Of a stretch of 64,000 nt of DNA, positions 32,493 through 42,020 are shown one piece after another. The stretch is taken from positions 1 through 64,000 of the forward strand of contig NZ_VLKY01000001.1 of NCBI RefSeq assembly GCF_007830155.1. The letters run 5' to 3'. Position numbers and translations under genes: made by a program. Source of the stretch: Pseudomonas duriflava (lineage in GTDB: Bacteria > Pseudomonadota > Gammaproteobacteria > Pseudomonadales > Pseudomonadaceae). Numbering within the stretch: position 1 is the first letter of the stretch; each line of letters opens with the position of its first letter. The notes under the pieces were generated by a model, which was not told the origin of the DNA, searched no databases, and saw only the letters and a list, made by a program, of their open reading frames with translations.

Positions 32493-33440
32493 ATGAGTGA
32501 TTCAAACGCGAGTCAGGGCAGGGCTCCGGCCATCAAATGGCAGCTGGGGCGTATCGTCGATGAGTTGCAGGAAGCACGCAATGAGTGGCGGAGCCAGTAT
32601 GGCCGAACGCGTGAACTGGGCAGCCGTGAGCTACCGTCACGTGTTGTTATCAGCGAAATCATGGAATCCTTGTGCAGTGCCCTGTTTCCGTTGCGTTTGG
32701 GGCCGAGCGATCTACGGGCGGAAAGCGAGAATTTCTTCGTAGGGCATGTGCTCGACCGCGCACTTAATGCCCTGCTGGGGCAGGTTCGGCTGGAACTCTG
32801 CTATGCGGCGCGGCAGCAAGGCATTTCAGAGTGCTCTGTTGATGAACCGGCCCAGCGTATCGTGCAGGATTTCGCCCTGGCCTTGCCAGACTTGCGTCGC
32901 TTGCTCGATAGCGATGTGCTGGCCGCCTATAGCGGTGACCCGGCAGCGCGCAGTGTGGATGAGGTACTGTTGTGCTATCCCGGTATCCTGGCGGTAATTT
33001 ATCACCGGTTGGCGCATCAACTGTATAGTTCCGACTTACCTCTACTGGCACGTATCATTGCTGAACTGGCGCACTCCGCAACAGGGATAGATATCCATCC
33101 GGGCGCAAAAATCGGACGTAGCTTTTTCATCGATCACGGCACAGGCGTAGTGATCGGGGAGACTGCAATCATTGGGGAACGGGTACGGATTTATCAGGCT
33201 GTGACTCTGGGAGCCAAGCGGTTTCCAGCCGATGAGTCGGGTAACCTACAGAAGGGACATCCGCGTCATCCAATTGTAGAGGACGATGTGGTTATCTATG
33301 CCGGTGCGACCATTCTTGGCCGGATTACTATCGGTAAAGGTTCGACGATCGGCGGGAATGTCTGGTTGACTCGGAGCGTGCCGGCTTACAGCAACGTAAC
33401 GCAAGCCAATCTGCAGGGGTGCTCTAGCGTAGACCAATAA
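32493..33440 (+). CDS. epsC: Serine O-acetyltransferase (EpsC/SrpH type)
   Basis: Makes O-acetylserine for cysteine synthesis. It has 315 residues from the ATG at 32493 (AGGAATGC ahead). The helical N-terminal region is longer than in CysE. The C-terminal left-handed beta-helix has hexapeptide repeats (GIDIHPGAKIGRSFFIDHGT, then GVVIGETAIIGERVRIYQ) and the catalytic His in IDHGTG. The long N-terminus is like that of SrpH/EpsC proteins. Together with the neighbouring sulfurtransferase it suggests a sulfur-metabolism pair. Confidence 0.9.
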   Translation: MSDSNASQGRAPAIKWQLGRIVDELQEARNEWRSQYGRTRELGSRELPSRVVISEIMESLCSALFPLRLGPSDLRAESENFFVGHVLDRALNALLGQVRLELCYAARQQGISECSVDEPAQRIVQDFALALPDLRRLLDSDVLAAYSGDPAARSVDEVLLCYPGILAVIYHRLAHQLYSSDLPLLARIIAELAHSATGIDIHPGAKIGRSFFIDHGTGVVIGETAIIGERVRIYQAVTLGAKRFPADESGNLQKGHPRHPIVEDDVVIYAGATILGRITIGKGSTIGGNVWLTRSVPAYSNVTQANLQGCSSVDQ

Positions 33441-33475
33441 GTGGATAAGGGCTGGTTATACGTTGCCGGCTGGCA

Positions 33476-33988
33476 TCATTTCTTATCGATGGTGTTGTCA
33501 TTTGTTCGACTATTGCTAAACAGTCGCGGAACGATAAAGAAGATGCAAAGGGCCATTACAGTACAGTATATGGCTGACAGCTCGCGGCCTGTACCGGCTG
33601 CCATGCCAATGGCAGCCGTCAACCAAATGCCGGCTGCCGTAGTCAGGCCCTTTACGTGGTTCGGGCTTTGGCTCTTGATAATCGTTCCTGCACCAAGAAA
33701 GCCTACGCCAGTAACCAGCCCTTGAATAACCCGACTTAAATCCTCGCTGTCGATACCTGCTAATTCCGGCGCTAGTACAAATAAGGCTGAGCCGAGAGCC
33801 ACCAGCATATGGGTACGAACACCTGCGGCCTTGCCAGCTTGCTCGCGCTCAAGGCCAAGTATTGCCCCTAACATCGCCGCCAAGGTCAATCGCAAAACGA
33901 GTCGGGTCGCCTGCTCGGGATCGCCGAGGTCAGCCAACTCTTCTTTCAAGGTATTCCAGACGATTTCCCTGGTGTCAGTCATGGGCAT
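33476..33988 (-). CDS. MgtC/SapB-family membrane protein
   Basis: A 170-residue inner-membrane protein with four or five hydrophobic segments in the N-terminal MgtC domain. GLEREQAGKAAGVRTHMLVA and GVGFLGAGTIIK, then GLTTAAGIWLTAAIGMAAG, are diagnostic. It lacks the C-terminal soluble ACT-like domain of virulence MgtC, so it is the short SapB form. The family is linked to Mg2+ limitation and acid stress. It converges with epsC; its stop lies 35 nt from the epsC stop. Confidence 0.9.
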   Translation of the reverse strand: MPMTDTREIVWNTLKEELADLGDPEQATRLVLRLTLAAMLGAILGLEREQAGKAAGVRTHMLVALGSALFVLAPELAGIDSEDLSRVIQGLVTGVGFLGAGTIIKSQSPNHVKGLTTAAGIWLTAAIGMAAGTGRELSAIYCTVMALCIFFIVPRLFSNSRTNDNTIDKK

Positions 33989-34126
33989 TCCTTCTACACG
34001 GTAAACTATCTGGACCTGACCTTAGGCCGGTTAAAGCACCTCGCTTTATTCAGGGAACAGGTGTGAGCCGGTTAAGTGTATTGAGCGTAAGAACCTGACA
34101 CACTCAACCGGCGCGGCTGAGGCCTC

Positions 34127-34261
34127 TCACGGTGATATGGGGTCGCTGGCCGGAAAGGTTTCTTCTACCGCCTCGTCCAATTGATCCTCATCGACCTCTC
34201 GATTATCAAGGTCTTCATGCTCAATGTTCTCATTGGCAGGAACTTTCTGATCGTCGCTCAT
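34127..34261 (-). CDS. Small acidic protein with an EETFPASDP motif
   Basis: A 44-residue, strongly acidic protein (ENIEHEDLDNREVDEDQLDE). It ends in EETFPASDPISP, a C-terminal motif found in small uncharacterised proteins of many proteobacteria. GGGAGAAAG precedes the chosen ATG at 34261, which favours it over an in-frame ATG further upstream. Function unknown; probably disordered. Confidence 0.65.
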   Translation of the reverse strand: MSDDQKVPANENIEHEDLDNREVDEDQLDEAVEETFPASDPISP

Positions 34262-34584
34262 AGATACTTTCTCCCATACAGACCCTTTCAAGGGCATTAC
34301 CGGATTAGGCTCTATGGGAGGGGTAAGGTTCTTTCCGTCCATCATTCCCTAACGATTCATGCCATGCTGGCGATACGCACGTTGGCCCTTGTCTTTTAGA
34401 GACAGCGTCCACACGTCTATGGACATGTTGAGGCTTTTCGCTGGCACAGATAAGCACTTGGCCGACATGACGCCGGTAGCTTTCTGTAATAGCCACCCCG
34501 GTCATGCTCACGATGTTGGATGCCTTGATGATGGGGTGATCTGTAATCACCTGTTATCCATTTTTAACAAGACGGTGGGGATAG

Positions 34585-35532
34585 ATGGAATTCAAAGATT
34601 ATTATGCGGTACTGGGTGTGGACCCAGGAGCAGATGAGAAAGCCATCAAGACGGCTTACCGCAAGTTGGCTCGCAAATACCATCCGGATGTAAGCAAGGA
34701 ATCAAATGCCGAGAGCCGGTTCAAGGAGATTTCCGAGGCGTATGAGGTTCTGAGAGATCCGGGTAAGCGTGCCGAGTATGATCAGCTCCGGCGCTATGGT
34801 CAGGCAGGTCAGGCGTTCGAGCCGCCACCTGGATGGCGGCCCTCGGGTGGTTTCGAGGATCTGGACGGCAACGTGCATTTCTCAGAGTTCTTTGAGTCTG
34901 TTTTTGGCGCACGCCCCGGAGCGTCGGGAAACACTCGTTGGGAGCATTCTGGCGGACGTCGAGGGCAGGATATGGAAATGGAGTTGCCGCTGTTTCTAGA
35001 AGATACCTTGTCTGACGAGCCAAGAACCCTGAATTATCAGGTGCCTCGCTACAGTGCAGACGGGCGTCGCCTGGAAAACGTGCAGAAAACCCTTAACGTA
35101 CGTATTCCAAAAGGCGTGGCTGATGGAGAGCGCATACGGCTTAAAGGGCATGGCGCACCGGGGCGAGGTGGGGCACCGGCCGGTGACCTGTATTTAGTTG
35201 TTCGCCTTGTGCCACATCCTCTCTTTGATGTTGACGGTCACGACCTGATCCTGACTGTTCCGCTGGCACCGTGGGAGGCTGCGTTGGGTACCCGGATCAC
35301 GATTCCTACCTTGAGCGGCAAATTGCAAGTCACCATACCGGGCAACAGCCAATCCGGGCAACGGCTAAGGCTTAAGGGCAAAGGGCTACGCAACCGCGCC
35401 GGCGGTGCGGGCGACCTGTATGTCGTCATCAAAATCGTAATGCCGACAACTCAGGACGAGGCAACCCAAAAACTCTGGAAGCAACTCGCCGATAAGGCTT
35501 CGTTCAACCCCAGAAGTGAATGGAGGGATTAA
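34585..35532 (+). CDS. cbpA: Curved-DNA-binding protein / DnaJ homologue CbpA
   Basis: A J-domain co-chaperone of DnaK that also binds curved DNA in the nucleoid. It has 315 residues. The J domain is residues 4-70 with the HPD motif at 33-35 ([10 protein letters not shown]). A Gly/Pro-rich linker follows (residues 74-125), then two beta-rich client-binding domains ending near 300. It has no zinc finger, which separates it from DnaJ. It is followed immediately by its modulator gene cbpM. Confidence 0.94.
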   Translation: MEFKDYYAVLGVDPGADEKAIKTAYRKLARKYHPDVSKESNAESRFKEISEAYEVLRDPGKRAEYDQLRRYGQAGQAFEPPPGWRPSGGFEDLDGNVHFSEFFESVFGARPGASGNTRWEHSGGRRGQDMEMELPLFLEDTLSDEPRTLNYQVPRYSADGRRLENVQKTLNVRIPKGVADGERIRLKGHGAPGRGGAPAGDLYLVVRLVPHPLFDVDGHDLILTVPLAPWEAALGTRITIPTLSGKLQVTIPGNSQSGQRLRLKGKGLRNRAGGAGDLYVVIKIVMPTTQDEATQKLWKQLADKASFNPRSEWRD

Positions 35533-35533
35533 G

Positions 35534-35839
35534 ATGACAACCGTGATCTTGGAGTTTGGTCTGGACGAACTCAGCCGTCTGGTAAATACACCACCGACCC
35601 GGGTCATAGAAATCGTTGAGCATGGGATTGTCGAGCCGAGCGGACAGGGTCCTGACCGATGGATGTTTGATCTGTCAGCGTTGCACACCGTGCGCCGTGC
35701 CGTGCGGCTTCAACGGGAACTGGAGCTGGACTGGGCGGGGATTGCACTGGCTATCGATTTGCTAGACGAGGTAGAGCGGTTACGTACCGAAAACCAGCGG
35801 CTCAGGCAGCGACTCGCGCGGTTCATGCTTCAGGAGTGA
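35534..35839 (+). CDS. cbpM: Chaperone modulator CbpM
   Basis: Binds the CbpA J domain and blocks both its DnaK help and its DNA binding. It has 101 residues with the MerR-like LDELSRLVNTPPTRVIEIVE and a C-terminal coiled coil (EVERLRTENQRLRQRLARF). The ATG at 35534 lies 1 nt after the cbpA stop with GGAGGGATT ahead, so the pair is co-translated. Confidence 0.93.
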   Translation: MTTVILEFGLDELSRLVNTPPTRVIEIVEHGIVEPSGQGPDRWMFDLSALHTVRRAVRLQRELELDWAGIALAIDLLDEVERLRTENQRLRQRLARFMLQE

Positions 35840-35855
35840 ATCAGGGCAGGATAAA

Positions 35856-35880
35856 GGGCTGCGGTAACGGACCGCAGCCC
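35856..35880. terminator. Hairpin between convergent cbpM and the SH3-domain gene
   Basis: GGGCTGCGGT, five bases, ACCGCAGCCC: a perfect 10-bp stem. On the minus strand TTTATCC follows, so it fits best as the terminator of the SH3-domain gene and may serve cbpM too. Confidence 0.65.
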
Positions 35881-35890
35881 AGCCATCAGG

Positions 35891-36529
35891 TTAGAACCAG
35901 CGGTCGTTGCGTTTGCGTCGTCCGGCAAAGGACGGCAGGATCAGACCGGCAAGCAGACCGGCCCCAGCAATGCTGCCGCCATAAACAAAGTAACGCATTA
36001 GAGCATCTTGATTCTCATCGCCAAGACGTGCCTTGACGCTACGGAGTTCTGATTGGGCCTCGGTTAGTTCATTGTCCAGTTTGCGGCGAGTATCTTCCAG
36101 TTCGTCAATGCGCGCCTTTCTGGCTTCCAGGGTTTCCTGCATACCTTGAACGCGGCTTTTCCAGCCGTCGTCGATAGTCTTGAGCTGGGCACTGAGTTCG
36201 TTAACCTGCTGCTGCAGCTGTGGGACGTATTCGCGCGGACCTGGCTGTTCTTGCAAGTCTGATGAGCGAATCCAAACCAGATCACCACCTTCCCCGCGGA
36301 TCTGGCTGTAATCCCCTTGGGTACTGACCAGCTCGACTTTCTGGCCGGACTTAAGCGCCCCGACGATTCGATAGCCATCGGTCGGTCCGCTTCTGACATA
36401 GGTGCTCAACGTGTCGCTTACCCAGCGATCACCTGGGACGGCATTTTCCTGTGCATGGGCTTGCCCCAATCCACCAAGCAAGGCAGCACTTAGCAAATAG
36501 GTGCTGAATCGGGTTCGTGTTGCCTGCAT
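35891..36529 (-). CDS. SH3 domain-containing exported protein (TIGR04211/YgiM type)
   Basis: About 212 residues from the ATG at 36529; a longer in-frame start lies at 36607. A signal peptide ends near AHAQE. A bacterial SH3 domain follows (RWVSDTLSTYVRSGPTDGYR, then VWIRSSDL). A long coiled coil (about residues 90-180) and a C-terminal membrane anchor (YGGSIAGAGLLAGLILPSF), then a basic end (GRRKRNDRWF), complete it. This is the plan of E. coli YgiM, an envelope protein of unclear role. AGGG lies ahead of the chosen start. Confidence 0.82.
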   Translation of the reverse strand: MQATRTRFSTYLLSAALLGGLGQAHAQENAVPGDRWVSDTLSTYVRSGPTDGYRIVGALKSGQKVELVSTQGDYSQIRGEGGDLVWIRSSDLQEQPGPREYVPQLQQQVNELSAQLKTIDDGWKSRVQGMQETLEARKARIDELEDTRRKLDNELTEAQSELRSVKARLGDENQDALMRYFVYGGSIAGAGLLAGLILPSFAGRRKRNDRWF

Positions 36530-37016
36530 GCGTGTACCCTGGGAAAGCAGGGGAAAGCGAGAAACCAGGCGGGATAGAAAAGTTTGCATAGGCATGTGAA
36601 CGGTCATGTTTTCGAAATAGAAAAGGCGCTCAATAAGAAGAGCGTCCTCATAAAAAGTGGCCGTACCCTAACAAGGCCTGTCTATACCATCAACGTAACG
36701 CGTTAGCGTTCGTGATTGGTGATCCAATTCAAGCTTTGAATTGAGAAACCGCTAGCAGCTGCCAAGCTCGTAGTACGCCTTTTTGTTTCAGCATGAATCC
36801 GGCTTGCCTGTGACAGGAACTGCATGCAGTGAGGCAAGCGAAAAGAAGGCCATGGTAATCGCTTGGGGCGGTGGACGAAAGGCGTCGTCCGTCATAAGAG
36901 CCTTACTCATGATCTGCTGCAGGTCAGTGATACCGTACCTCGACGGCTGCTCAGGTGAGCCGCCGAGGTCTTGTTCCGGTCCAGTCGGCCGGATGTTGAA
37001 GAGGCTCTAAGGCCTG
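36530..37016. other. Intergenic region with no recognised gene
   Basis: Up to 487 nt between the SH3-domain gene and the TRAP permease end. A plus-strand frame at 36783-37010 has no plausible protein features. An imperfect hairpin (CTCGACGGCT, then AGCCGCCGAG, 36939-36967) lies after the TRAP permease stop on the minus strand, without a T-run. Confidence 0.5.
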
Positions 37017-39569
37017 TTAGTGCCGACGCCGCCGACGCTGCATCCATACGATCAAGGCAAATAGGGCAAACCCTGGAACCCACATAAGCTCCTTGGGCCA
37101 GCCCTCGGTAGGAACGCGTACAGCCATGATCTGCTGGTCGAATTCCAGCCCTGCCGCAGCGGCCGGACTGCCGAAGGCCACCGTGTCGATCAGTATTTTG
37201 CCGTCCTGTTCGTAATACTCGATACCGAGATTTTCCAACCGCTCCTGGCCGTTGCTACCCTCCGGAATTGTCAGCAGCACGCTGAGTTCACGGGGATCGC
37301 CTACCGCATCCTCACCCAGGATACGTAGCCGCACCTGAGTTCCAGCATGGGTATCGTCCAGGGCTTGTACCAGTTGCGTAGGTTCGAAGTCCTGATAGGG
37401 CGGATGTACCATATCCATCCAAAAACCAGGGCGGAACAGGGTGAATGCCACAAGCAGCAGCAATACACTTTCATACCACCGGCTTTTGACCAGAAAGTAG
37501 CCCTGTGTACCGGCTGCAAAAATCAGCATGGCAATGGTTGCGACGATAAAGATCAATACGCCATGCCAGAAGTCTACGTTAATCAACAGCAGATCTGTGT
37601 TGAAAATGAACAGGAACGGTAGCGCGGCGGTTCGCAAACTGTAGTAAAACGCGGTAACACCGGTTTTGATCGGGTCACCTTTGGACACAGCGGCCGCTGC
37701 GAACGAGGCGAGACCTACCGGCGGCGTCACATCGGCCATGATGCCAAAGTAGAAGACAAACAGGTGGACCGCGATGAGCGGTACGATCAAGCCGTTCTGT
37801 TGACCCAGGGCAACAATAACTGGCGCTAGCAGGCTAGAGACTACGATGTAGTTTGCTGTAGTCGGCAAGCCCATGCCCAGGATCAGGCTGAGGAAGGCGG
37901 TAAGCAGCAACATCAGCAGCAGATTGCCCATCGACAGGAGTTCGACCAGATCAGCCAGTACCAGGCCAACACCGGTCTGCGAGACAGCCCCGACAATGAT
38001 CCCCGCTGCGGCCGTAGCAATGCCAATACCGATCATGTTGCGCGCCCCGGCGATCAGGCCTTCCCGAAGATCTACGAGACCGTCAGCAAACGTGCCGTGA
38101 TCGTGACGACCATCCTTGCGTAGCCAATTGAGTAACGGCCGCTGGGTCAACAGAATGATGACCAGAATGACGGAGCCCCAAAAGGCTGAAAGGCCAGGGG
38201 AGAGCCGCTCGATCATCAGGCACCATACCAACACGATGACAGGCAGCAGGAAATGCAGGCCGGACAGCAGGATAGGTTTTGTCTGAGGCAGGGCTTCCAG
38301 CGGAGTATCCGGGTCCTCTGGCGGCAGCGGCGGATTACTCGCCGCTATCTTCAACAGGCCCAGGTAAACCACGGCAACAAGCCCGCCGATTACCCAGATT
38401 GCCGCGTCGCCTAAGGCCGGCTTAAGCCAGCCGAGCCCGTAGTAAACCGCCAGAGAAAGTCCGCTGATCAGCGCGACGCCAAAGGCGAAGCCCATCAGGC
38501 GTTGGAGCCAGGACCGCGTTTGTTGATGGCGAGGCAGGCCTTGAAGTCCTAATTTAAGGGATTCAAGGTGAACAATATAGAAAAGGGCAATATAGGAAAT
38601 CAGCGCTGGCAGAAAGGCGTGTTTGATAACCTCCGTATAGGGAATACCCACGTACTCAACCATCAGGAATGCGGCGGCACCCATGACTGGCGGCATGATC
38701 TGCCCATTAACCGAGGAGGCTACTTCCACGGCGCCGGCCTTTTCGGAGGAAAAGCCTGTGCGCTTCATCATTGGGATAGTGAAAGTACCGGTAGTAACAA
38801 CGTTGGCGATAGACGAACCGGAGATCAGACCCGTCAGGCCGGACGATACGACTGCTGCCTTGGCTGGGCCTCCTTTCAGATGCCCCAGCAGGCTGAAAGC
38901 CAACTGAATGAAGTAATGCCCGGCGCCTGCACGCTCAAGCAGCGCACCAAACAGCACGAACAGGAACACGAAGCTGGTGGAAACACCCAGGGCTATGCCG
39001 AAGACGCCTTCCGTCGTGATCCATTGATGATTGGCCAGAGCAGTGAAACTCACTCCCCGGTGTGCCAGCAGGCCAGGCATATAAGGGCCCGCCAGGCTAT
39101 AGATCAGGAAGGTCAAGGCAATGATGGCAAGGGCCGGGCCGAGGGCACGGCGGGTGGCCTCCAGTAGCAAGGGCAGGCCAATGCAAGCTGCGACTAGATC
39201 GGCTGTTGTCAGATTACCAGGACGTTGCGACAGTTCCTGATACATGACAAAGAGATAAGCTGCACTGGCGGCTGCGATGAGCCCGAGCGCGAGATCCACC
39301 ATGGGTACGCGGTTGCGTGGCGAGCGTTTGAAGGCCGGGTAGGCCAGAAACGCCAGGAGCAGGGCGAACGTTAAGTGAATCGACCGGGACTCGGTGTTGT
39401 TGAATACGCCAAATCCCAAAATGAACGGCAAGGGAGAGGCAATCCAGAGTTGAAACAGCGACCAGAGTAAGGCAAGCCCGGCAATAACGCTGGCCATGAA
39501 ACCCTGCGGACTCCGGGCGCCCACATCCTGAGCGACCAGTTCTTCCGTAGAGAGGTGTTTTTCAGACAT
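37017..39569 (-). CDS. TRAP transporter fused permease (TAXI type, 4TM/12TM)
   Basis: An 850-residue membrane protein joining the small and large TRAP permeases, the partner of the TAXI binding protein just upstream. Residues to about 200 hold the small-permease part. The DctM-like part is marked by VVTTGTFTIPMMKRTGFS, then EVASSVNGQIMPPVMGAAAF, and GMGLPTTANYIVVSSLLAPV. The C-terminal 160 residues are a further membrane and soluble extension (DUF3394-like), ending in a basic RRRRRH tail. Cargo unknown; the TAXI group carries glutamate-like or other acids. Confidence 0.92.
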   Translation of the reverse strand: MSEKHLSTEELVAQDVGARSPQGFMASVIAGLALLWSLFQLWIASPLPFILGFGVFNNTESRSIHLTFALLLAFLAYPAFKRSPRNRVPMVDLALGLIAAASAAYLFVMYQELSQRPGNLTTADLVAACIGLPLLLEATRRALGPALAIIALTFLIYSLAGPYMPGLLAHRGVSFTALANHQWITTEGVFGIALGVSTSFVFLFVLFGALLERAGAGHYFIQLAFSLLGHLKGGPAKAAVVSSGLTGLISGSSIANVVTTGTFTIPMMKRTGFSSEKAGAVEVASSVNGQIMPPVMGAAAFLMVEYVGIPYTEVIKHAFLPALISYIALFYIVHLESLKLGLQGLPRHQQTRSWLQRLMGFAFGVALISGLSLAVYYGLGWLKPALGDAAIWVIGGLVAVVYLGLLKIAASNPPLPPEDPDTPLEALPQTKPILLSGLHFLLPVIVLVWCLMIERLSPGLSAFWGSVILVIILLTQRPLLNWLRKDGRHDHGTFADGLVDLREGLIAGARNMIGIGIATAAAGIIVGAVSQTGVGLVLADLVELLSMGNLLLMLLLTAFLSLILGMGLPTTANYIVVSSLLAPVIVALGQQNGLIVPLIAVHLFVFYFGIMADVTPPVGLASFAAAAVSKGDPIKTGVTAFYYSLRTAALPFLFIFNTDLLLINVDFWHGVLIFIVATIAMLIFAAGTQGYFLVKSRWYESVLLLLVAFTLFRPGFWMDMVHPPYQDFEPTQLVQALDDTHAGTQVRLRILGEDAVGDPRELSVLLTIPEGSNGQERLENLGIEYYEQDGKILIDTVAFGSPAAAAGLEFDQQIMAVRVPTEGWPKELMWVPGFALFALIVWMQRRRRRH

Positions 39570-39598
39570 AGGCTAACCTGTTTGTAGCATTCGGACAT

Positions 39599-39634
39599 AG
39601 AGAGCCCTTCCAACCTGCGTTGGAAGGGCTCTCT
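39599..39634. terminator. Strong hairpin between TAXI binding protein and permease genes
   Basis: AGAGAGCCCTTCCAA, six bases, TTGGAAGGGCTCTCT: a perfect 15-bp stem 30 nt before the permease start on the minus strand. No T-run follows on that strand. It may lower permease expression relative to the binding protein or stabilise the upstream messenger. Confidence 0.5.
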
Positions 39635-39710
39635 TGACTGTAGTGTGTCTAGCGCCCTGCAATTACTGATCAAGGCATAGAATAAACACACCCATTCGAT
39701 CAGGCGCTAA

Positions 39711-39738
39711 AAACGAAACCGCGACATAGGCCGCGGTT
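39711..39738 (-). terminator. Terminator after the TAXI binding-protein gene
   Basis: On the minus strand AACCGCGG and CGCGGTT form a stem followed by TCGTTTTTAG, 18 nt after the binding-protein stop. It is probably a partial terminator giving more binding protein than permease. Confidence 0.65.
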
Positions 39739-39756
39739 CGTTGGCGCAGTCTGACC

Positions 39757-40725
39757 TTAGAGCCAGCCGCGCTCCTTGTAGTAGCGCTCAGCTCCCTCAT
39801 GCAAAGGAGCAGTCAAACCGACCTTGATCATGTCTTCGGCCTTCAGATCGGCGAAAGCTGGGTGAAGCTTCTTGAAGCGATCCAGGTTCTCGAATACAGA
39901 TTTGACCAACTGGTACACCACTTCCGGATCCGTTTTGGCGCTGGTGGACAGCACGGCCTTGCCGCCAATGGATGGGGTGGCTTTGTCACTGCCCTTGTAC
40001 AGGCCCGCTGGAATCTCCGCCTTGGTGTAGTAGCTTTTTTCGGCCAGTAGCTTGTCGATATCCGGGCCGGTAACAGGTACCAGGACAGTATCAACTGTTG
40101 TGGCCGCTTCTTGAATAGCACCGTTGGGATGACCTACGAAGTAGGTCATTGCATCGATATTGTTATCGCCCAAGGCGGCGGCTTGCTCGGCAGGCTTGAG
40201 TTCGGAAGCCAGGGAGAAGACCGATTTATCCCACCCTTTTACGCGCATGATTTCTTCGATCGTATCGCGCTGGCCGGAGCCGGGATTACCAATATTGACG
40301 CGCTTGCCTTTAAGGTCGTCGAAGCCGTTGATATTGGCCGACTTGCGGGCCAATACGGTGAACACTTCGCTCTGCATGGAAAAGACGGCGCGGAGATCTT
40401 CCATCGGACCTTCGTTCTTGAAGGGTTCGAGGCCTTTCATTGCCTTGAACTGATGGTCCGATTGCATGATGCCAAAATTGAACTCGCCGTTGCGGATACC
40501 GTTTACGTTGGCAACGCCGCCACCGCTGGACGGAGCGTTGCACTTGATGGTTTCTTCAGCAGCACGATTGAGGAAGCGGCAAATGGACTGGCCTGCAACA
40601 TAGTACACACCTGTCTGGCCCCCCGTACCGATCGTAACGAACTGCGTGGCGGCCTGGGCGACACCGCCAAGAGATGTACCAGCCAAGACAGCTGTTAAGG
40701 CCCATGCCAAGGATTTGCCTTTCAT
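39757..40725 (-). CDS. TAXI family TRAP transporter solute-binding protein
   Basis: A 322-residue periplasmic protein. The signal peptide ends near AQAA (residue 26). Mature TAXI features start at once: TQFVTIGTGGQTGVYYVAG, then GSGQRDTIEEIMRVKGW and DNNIDAMTYFVGHPNGAI. It binds the substrate for the fused permease encoded 187 nt downstream. The ligand cannot be read from sequence. Confidence 0.92.
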   Translation of the reverse strand: MKGKSLAWALTAVLAGTSLGGVAQAATQFVTIGTGGQTGVYYVAGQSICRFLNRAAEETIKCNAPSSGGGVANVNGIRNGEFNFGIMQSDHQFKAMKGLEPFKNEGPMEDLRAVFSMQSEVFTVLARKSANINGFDDLKGKRVNIGNPGSGQRDTIEEIMRVKGWDKSVFSLASELKPAEQAAALGDNNIDAMTYFVGHPNGAIQEAATTVDTVLVPVTGPDIDKLLAEKSYYTKAEIPAGLYKGSDKATPSIGGKAVLSTSAKTDPEVVYQLVKSVFENLDRFKKLHPAFADLKAEDMIKVGLTAPLHEGAERYYKERGWL

Positions 40726-40922
40726 GCGAAGTGCTCCTTTTCTTAAGATTCTACTTTTGATCGTTCTTGTGAAGCGACCAAGGCGTTTCTTTATAGTGCA
40801 ATCGGCACCGTTGAGGAATCGTTTTATCGCGTATCGTCAAACAACGGCCTACTTGAGAGCAAACTTTCAGGTAGGCCAATACCCTCGCCAACCATGACTT
40901 ATAGCCGGCACGGTGGTACGCA

Positions 40923-41351
40923 TCAGAGTTTGAAAAAGTAGTAGAGTGCAGTGGCAGATGCACGAAATACCAAGGCCCGCATAGTGGCCTGGTCAGTGCC
41001 AAAACGTGCGCTGGTGAGATGATTTCTGGCGTTTCCCGTATAGGTGCGATCTCTTCTGAAAAAAGCAGGCTTCGATCCGCTAGCGTTTGGACCGCTTGGC
41101 AATGTCAGCATCGCCTCTGGACTCATGACTTCACAACTAGCCGGAAAGCCTAGCACCTCAAAGCCACTGGCTCGCTTGGCTTGGTAGAGCTTTCCAGGGC
41201 CTCCAGGTGTGGGGCCAGCCCGCACCTGGAAACGACTTTTATAGGGCACCAGTATGCAGGCGGCCCCGTCAATAGCTTTAGGGGAGTAGGATGAAATGTC
41301 GCGCTCAAGTGATATATCCAGAGTGCACCGCGGGAAGCGGCGTGTTCTCAA
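40923..41351 (-). CDS. Hypothetical reading frame after nudK-like gene 1
   Basis: A 142-residue frame that would start with TTG overlapping the Nudix stop (TTGA). No signal peptide or membrane segment and no family recognised. Codon use looks plausible for coding, but the rare start and lack of a known relative leave it doubtful. It fills the otherwise empty 620 nt between the TAXI gene and the Nudix gene. Confidence 0.3.
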   Translation of the reverse strand: MRTRRFPRCTLDISLERDISSYSPKAIDGAACILVPYKSRFQVRAGPTPGGPGKLYQAKRASGFEVLGFPASCEVMSPEAMLTLPSGPNASGSKPAFFRRDRTYTGNARNHLTSARFGTDQATMRALVFRASATALYYFFKL

Positions 41352-41944
41352 CGCTGCGGAAACAGGTACAACGCAGCGTAATGCAGAAGCATGATGGTCT
41401 TGCCATCCTGAATCTCGCCGTTACGAATCATGGCCAGTGCCTCGTCGAACGGTAACTCCAGCACTTCGATATCTTCACCCTCATGGGCCAAGCCGCCACC
41501 GGCGCTTTTTCTGGCGTCAATGTCGTATTCGGCCGCAAAGAAGTAGAGTTTTTCCGTCACCGAACCGGGACTCGTGTAGGCCTCGAAAAGTCGGGTGACG
41601 TCATGCACGTGATAACCCGTTTCCTCCTCGATTTCTGCGCGAATACGCTCTGCCGGGTCGGCGTCGTCGAGCAACCCGGCAGGCGTCTCGATCAGAAGGC
41701 CCTCGGTACGCGGATCCATCTGATAGACCGGAAAGCGAAACTGGCGGATCAATACAACTGTCCGGCTCGTCAAGTTATAGAGCAGGACAGTTGCGCCGTG
41801 GCCGCGGTCATACGTCTCGCGAGTTTGCTGTTGCCAGGTGCCATCGCTGCGCAAAAAGTCGAAGGTGTTCTTCTTGAGTACACCCCAATCATCGGAGAGC
41901 AGCTTGGTAGAAGTCAGGCGAACACGGGAGGGAGCATTGGTCAT
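41348..41944 (-). CDS. NudK-like Nudix hydrolase, copy 1
   Basis: A GDP-mannose/ADP-ribose-type Nudix pyrophosphatase of 198 residues. The Nudix box runs from Gly90 to Tyr111, with the core AEIEEETGY at 103-111. Before it comes RQFRFPVY (68-75), and after it SPGSVTEKLYFFAAEY, as in E. coli NudK. Its closest relative in the window is copy 2 at 45389-45976, with the same layout. The E. coli symbol is withheld because two copies compete for it. Confidence 0.88.
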   Translation of the reverse strand: MTNAPSRVRLTSTKLLSDDWGVLKKNTFDFLRSDGTWQQQTRETYDRGHGATVLLYNLTSRTVVLIRQFRFPVYQMDPRTEGLLIETPAGLLDDADPAERIRAEIEEETGYHVHDVTRLFEAYTSPGSVTEKLYFFAAEYDIDARKSAGGGLAHEGEDIEVLELPFDEALAMIRNGEIQDGKTIMLLHYAALYLFPQR

Positions 41945-42020
41945 CGGAAATTCTCGTAAAGGCTCTATGGCAGAGCATAGCGGGATTACCAGAGTAAGCC
42001 CAAGACGATACCACCTTATG

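Noticed and set aside
34359-34637. A plus-strand frame running into cbpA
   Set aside because: It overlaps the certain cbpA start in another frame and encodes a His/Cys-rich sequence with no relative.
36783-37010. A 75-codon frame in the gap before the TRAP permease
   Set aside because: Its composition (many Cys, Ser, Gly and Arg) is unlike a folded protein, and there is no ribosome binding site.
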